DNA of 64,000 nucleotides from Elusimicrobiota bacterium (GTDB lineage: Bacteria; Elusimicrobiota; Elusimicrobia; F11): contig JAJVIP010000010.1 of NCBI GenBank assembly GCA_022072025.1, positions 62,001 to 126,000 on the forward strand, in the 5' to 3' direction. A program made the position numbers and the translations under genes. Positions 63,277-64,000 of the stretch are shown here, piece by piece. The notes below the pieces were generated by a model. That model was not told where the DNA came from. It did not search any database and was given only the letters and a program-made list of their open reading frames with translations. The first letter of the stretch is position 1. Every line of letters begins with the position of its first letter.

Positions 63277-64000
63277 ACAGGCTTAATTTTCGCAATCGAA
63301 GCGCGTTACCGATCACTGATACCGAGCTGAGCGTCATCGCCGCCGCCGCGATCATCGGACTCAACAACAATCCTGTGAAGGGATAGAGAATTCCTGCGGC
63401 AACTGGAACGCCGAGAACGTTGTAGATGAAGGCGAAGAACAGATTTTGGCGGATGTTCCGCATCGTGCCTTGGCTGAGTCGATAGGCGCGGGCAATGCCT
63501 CTGAGATCTCCCTTCACGAGCGTCATCCGGGCGCTTTCCATCGCCACATCGGTTCCGGTGCCCATCGCGATGCCCACGTTGGCCTGCGCCAAGGCTGGCG
63601 CGTCATTGATGCCATCCCCGGCCATCGCGACAATTTTTCCTTCAGCCTGAAACCGCTTTACTACCTCAATTTTCTGGTGAGGCAGTGTTTCCGCTTCAAC
63701 TTTATCGATGCCTAACTTTTTGGCGACGGCCTCTGCGGTGGTGCGACTATCGCCTGTTAACATCACAACATGGATGCCTTGCTTTTGAAGAATTTGAATC
63801 GCCTCTTTGGATGATTCTTTAATGGGATCGGCCACACCCAAAATCCCCGCCAATTGATTGTCAACCACGATGAACATCGCAGTCTGGCCTTCCCGGCGCA
63901 TTTCCTCCGCTTTGTCTTTTGACTCACTCGCCGCAACACCGAGTTGCTCTAACAATGGCGCGTTCCCTATGGCGATTTGTTTGCCATCGATCACGCCAAT
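63275..64000 (-). CDS. copA: Copper-type P1B ATPase, C-terminal part (partial)
   Basis: The frame is open to the right edge, so only the last ~240 residues are present. Seen are the nucleotide-binding and hinge motifs [30 protein letters not shown] and [20 protein letters not shown] (split), followed by the final membrane pair [20 protein letters not shown] (TM7, family Asn/Tyr) and [20 protein letters not shown] (TM8, family Met/Ser). The DKTGT phosphorylation site lies beyond the edge. The membrane residues (YN, MxxSS) indicate Cu(I) specificity. It exports copper from the cytosol. Confidence 0.9.
   Translation of the reverse strand: MGVIDGKQIAIGNAPLLEQLGVAASESKDKAEEMRREGQTAMFIVVDNQLAGILGVADPIKESSKEAIQILQKQGIHVVMLTGDSRTTAEAVAKKLGIDKVEAETLPHQKIEVVKRFQAEGKIVAMAGDGINDAPALAQANVGIAMGTGTDVAMESARMTLVKGDLRGIARAYRLSQGTMRNIRQNLFFAFIYNVLGVPVAAGILYPFTGLLLSPMIAAAAMTLSSVSVIGNALRLRKLSL

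Overview
The window comes from a Gram-negative bacterium: it encodes an LpxR-type lipid A deacylase, a POTRA/beta-barrel protein, a TolC/adaptor/RND efflux operon and many lipoproteins. The Ser/Thr kinase with TPRs, planctomycete-style ECF sigma factor, PEGA/DUF5683 protein and several families without assigned function suggest an uncultivated lineage rather than a model proteobacterium. I cannot name the phylum from sequence alone. No rRNA, tRNA or CRISPR array was seen.

Layout. (1) About 1-32.3 kb is a tailed-phage genome or prophage, transcribed almost entirely on the minus strand and therefore read right to left. First comes an early and replication block (32.3-21 kb): a Com-like zinc finger, a phage sigma factor, a RecB-like nuclease, a RecA-like ATPase, a DUF669 protein, RecD2 split into two overlapping genes at an in-phase slippery A7, an ERCC4 nuclease and a primase-helicase. 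An iteron cluster flanking an AT-rich core sits just past the primase gene and is a good origin candidate. Packaging and head genes follow: small and large terminase, a portal/minor-head fusion, a double D12 adenine methylase, prohead protease, capsid, and a beta-helix tailspike that runs off the left edge. (2) The head operon is interrupted at 4.8-14.6 kb by a cassette that does not look like phage. It holds a CsgG/FlgO-like protein, a coiled-coil membrane protein, a Ser/Thr kinase, an ECF sigma factor, a FlgT/LPP20-PEGA-DUF5683 protein, two lipoproteins (one LPP20-like), a secreted protein of ten Trp-Asn-Ser heptads and a small protein. I read it as a self-regulated envelope or surface-secretion module carried as cargo; its function is unproven and it is the best candidate for an undescribed system.

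(3) 32.6-48.3 kb is a defence and integration region. It contains a TM0106-type RecB-like nuclease with a 5'-nucleotidase, a restriction-like operon (HTH, PLD-SNF2 helicase, Eco57I-type methylase, EVE-like plus PD-(D/E)XK nuclease, unknown protein), an excisionase-like HTH with a tyrosine integrase, and a three-gene ABC-3C system. A 0.8 kb gene-free stretch with a 27-nt direct repeat follows, which may mark the edge of the mobile DNA.

(4) 49-60 kb looks like host chromosome: LpxR and BamA/TamA-like outer-membrane proteins, a small beta-sandwich protein, a membrane protein, a Bcp peroxiredoxin, a DoxX/rhodanese deletion scar, and a TetR-controlled RND efflux operon with a PII-like gene. Next come an overlooked 48-residue membrane protein and a class III nucleotide cyclase whose leader carries an intrinsic terminator.

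(5) 60.9-62.8 kb is a compact operon of three small genes and a XerC/D-like recombinase. The window closes with a Cys-rich four-helix copper protein convergent with a copper P-type ATPase that continues past the right edge.
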